DNA of 7,472 nucleotides from Clostridiales bacterium. Its GTDB lineage: Bacteria; Bacillota; Clostridia; Oscillospirales; Acutalibacteraceae. The stretch covers positions 1 to 7,472 of the forward strand of contig DYBQ01000110.1 in NCBI GenBank assembly GCA_019418545.1. Reading direction: 5' to 3'. Below the pieces are notes generated by a model. It did no database searches. It was not told where the DNA came from and was given only the letters and a program-made list of their open reading frames with translations. The position numbers and the translations under genes were made by a program. Positions 5,884-7,472 of the stretch are shown here, one piece after another (within the stretch, counting starts at the first letter, position 1; every line of letters starts with the position of its first letter).

Positions 5884-7243
5884 AAAAATCTTTCTCCTTC
5901 GGGTCATCCACGTCTGTGCCCTCACAGGGCTCAGCCTGCTGCCGATGCCGCTGCTTTTTTTGCTGCTTCGGTGCTGGCTTCGCACGCCTTCCGATACGCC
6001 TGTTTATCTCTATCAGCTTTTATGTACGGGCGTGTTCTTCTTGGGGCTGGGTGTCAGCATCTTTTTGCAAAGCCGAAAAAAACTGCGCCGGGTTTCGTGG
6101 CTTCCCGACTTGCTTTGCTACCTCATTGGAATTATCCCTGCCGCAGTAGGAAGCTATTGCGGCTTGTATGTCGGCGCCTCTTCCCTTATTAGAACAACAC
6201 TGGGGCTTGTGGTGTTTTTTGCCTGGATGATTGGAACCCGTGCCCAGGGAAAAGGGTATTATCAAGTATTGACCCGGAACAGCTACTTGTTTTACATCAA
6301 TTTTTCCGTTGCAGCTGCTGTCATCTACTGGTTTTGCCGGATTACGTTTCCATTTCTCTCTCTCACCCTTCCCTTTTTATTCCTCACGGCAATCTATGGC
6401 GCAGCCCGGAACCAGCACAACCTGGAATACCTTATGGAGCGCCGCGGCCATGATTTTTCCCAGCTTCCGGCCAAAATCCGCCGCTACAGCCTGGGGATTC
6501 TAACGGTGATTATGGGCGCTATTTTTCTTCTGTTGGTTTTCCGACATGGGATTGCCGCTTTTTTTAACTGGGTTTTGGAGCTTATCCGAACGGTGGGCAG
6601 CTGGCTTTTTCTGCTGTTTTTCACGGATAAAAAAACTGAAATCTCATCAGACATTCCCCAAACGGAGGTACCGGACGGGATGACAGAGCCAGGCTTTTCC
6701 TCTCCCCTATGGAATCTTGTTACCCTTGCACTGTTGGCAGCGGCCGTCTATATTCTCATCCGCTATGGCCGCAAAATGTGGAATTGGGTGGTACGGTTCT
6801 GCAAGGAGCTGTGGCAGTATCTGATGAACCTGATTACCCATGGACATGGAGAAAATGCCTTTCTGCACAACAGCGAATATTATGTAGACAAGGACATTTC
6901 GCTGAAAGACAGTGACCAAGTGGATGAAAGTACTTTGAGCGAAAAACAGAAGAAGAAAAAATGGCGGCGGGAAAAACGCCGTTTTGCAAAACTGCCCGAC
7001 GGCCCTGAAAAGGTAAAACTGGGCTATGAGCTGGCAGCCTCAGGTCTCCGTCTCAAAAACTTCCCGCTTTCTCCGGGCGATACCCCTTTGGAAATATCCC
7101 ATAAAGCAGAAGCAATGCTTCACACCTCTCTTGCCGCGCCGGCACAAACCTACAGCGCCCTTTGTTATGGGAAACAGCAGAATCCCCCCTGCACCCCCAG
7201 CTGTGAAACTCTAAAAACCGTGCTGGAAGAAATAGACATCTGA
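5864..7243 (+). CDS. Polytopic membrane protein with C-terminal DUF4129-like domain, no transglutaminase core
   Basis: The protein is 459 aa. It has about eight or nine hydrophobic segments, roughly 11-38, 46-68, 80-103, 106-124, 141-159, 162-180, 208-226, 229-253 and 282-300. A short polar loop (about 254-281) precedes the last helix, followed by a soluble tail with a basic patch at 362-373 (KQKKKKWRREKRR). The tail from about 384 to 437 has the layout of DUF4129: a helix ending GYELAASGLRL, then SPGDTPLE, then a helix ending TYSALCYGK. In TgpA-type proteins a transglutaminase core sits before the last helix; here only a loop of about 28 residues is present. The start at 5864 has GAGGAGG at 9-nt spacing inside the DUF58 gene; the alternative at 5846 would lie upstream of that site. 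The 20-nt overlap implies translational coupling. Family assignment rests on context and the tail, so it is moderate. Confidence 0.75.
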   Translation: MSETAPKKIFLLRVIHVCALTGLSLLPMPLLFLLLRCWLRTPSDTPVYLYQLLCTGVFFLGLGVSIFLQSRKKLRRVSWLPDLLCYLIGIIPAAVGSYCGLYVGASSLIRTTLGLVVFFAWMIGTRAQGKGYYQVLTRNSYLFYINFSVAAAVIYWFCRITFPFLSLTLPFLFLTAIYGAARNQHNLEYLMERRGHDFSQLPAKIRRYSLGILTVIMGAIFLLLVFRHGIAAFFNWVLELIRTVGSWLFLLFFTDKKTEISSDIPQTEVPDGMTEPGFSSPLWNLVTLALLAAAVYILIRYGRKMWNWVVRFCKELWQYLMNLITHGHGENAFLHNSEYYVDKDISLKDSDQVDESTLSEKQKKKKWRREKRRFAKLPDGPEKVKLGYELAASGLRLKNFPLSPGDTPLEISHKAEAMLHTSLAAPAQTYSALCYGKQQNPPCTPSCETLKTVLEEIDI

Positions 7244-7278
7244 CCGTTTGATGCAAGCTATCACCATAGAAATACAAA

Positions 7279-7308
7279 AATCCCCGACTCCGAAAGGAGC
7301 CGGGGATT
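7279..7308 (-). terminator. Intrinsic terminator between convergent genes, best fit to tuf
   Basis: The hairpin has arms at 7279-7291 and 7296-7308 around a 4-nt loop. On the minus strand all 13 positions pair, one as G-U, and TTTTT (7280-7276) followed by GTATTTC gives a proper U tract. This is therefore a strong rho-independent terminator 15 nt past the tuf stop. Read on the plus strand, the G-U position becomes an A-C mismatch and the tail is only ATTCATTAT, although the GAAA tetraloop is favourable. It may thus end the rightward operon too, less efficiently. Confidence 0.88.
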
Positions 7309-7323
7309 CATTATGGCAATTAA

Positions 7324-7472
7324 TTATTCGTTAATGCCGGTAACAACGCCGGAACCAACGGTACGGCCACCCTCACGGATAGCGAAACGCAGGCCCTCTT
7401 CAATAGCGATAGGAGTAATCAGCTCAACGTCCATCACAACGTTATCGCCAGGCATGCACATCTCGGTGCCCT
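7324..7472 (-). CDS. tuf: Elongation factor Tu, C-terminal end (partial)
   Basis: The window holds the last 48 complete codons and the stop of a leftward gene whose 5' end lies beyond 7472. The peptide includes GTEMCMPGDNV, ELITPIAIEEGLRFAIREGG and RTVGSGVVTGI, the highly conserved domain III end of EF-Tu, the GTPase that delivers aminoacyl-tRNA to the ribosome. Codons such as GTT, GCT, CGT and GGT dominate, as expected of a very highly expressed gene and unlike the neighbouring operon. It ends in NE and TAA, followed by the terminator hairpin. Confidence 0.97.
   Translation of the reverse strand, partial: GTEMCMPGDNVVMDVELITPIAIEEGLRFAIREGGRTVGSGVVTGINE

Overview
The window looks like chromosomal DNA of an anaerobic Firmicute, most likely a gut-type Clostridia (an Oscillospiraceae/Lachnospiraceae-like genome). 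This is inferred from the two-subunit iron-sulfur L-serine dehydratase, strong AGGAGG-type ribosome binding sites, sigma-A-type promoters in AT-rich gaps, and mid-GC coding DNA. The species cannot be named from the sequence alone. No mobile elements, CRISPR arrays, tRNAs or rRNAs are visible.

Layout: (1) positions 1-130 are an AT-rich tail downstream of the leftward operon. (2) Positions 131-3478 hold five tightly packed leftward genes, in transcription order pyrB, pyrI, ridA, sdaAB, sdaAA. Junctions run from a 7-nt overlap to 26-nt gaps, which argues for one transcript. (3) Positions 3479-3764 are a 286-bp divergent intergenic region with a good sigma-A promoter for each direction; the pyrB leader can fold over its own ribosome binding site. 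(4) Positions 3765-7243 are a rightward three-gene operon: a MoxR AAA+ ATPase, a DUF58 protein, and a polytopic membrane protein with a DUF4129-like tail. (5) Positions 7279-7308 are a terminator hairpin between convergent genes. (6) Positions 7324-7472 are the 3' end of a leftward tuf gene (EF-Tu).

How the genes work together: PyrB and PyrI form allosteric aspartate transcarbamoylase, the committed step of pyrimidine synthesis. SdaAB and SdaAA form the oxygen-sensitive [4Fe-4S] serine dehydratase, which makes pyruvate and ammonia through reactive 2-aminoacrylate. RidA hydrolyses that enamine/imine and sits between the two enzyme sets. The pyrB-pyrI-ridA order is the same as in Escherichia coli; the serine dehydratase genes extend it here. 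The rightward operon is a MoxR/DUF58/TgpA-like module of the cell envelope. In TgpA-type relatives the third protein carries an extracytoplasmic transglutaminase core; here that domain is replaced by a loop of about 28 residues, so the module appears to be a non-enzymatic (no transglutaminase) variant.

Most of the window is well explained by known families. The points most worth a second look are the transglutaminase-less third protein, the pyrimidine-serine operon fusion, and the SD-masking potential of the pyrB leader.
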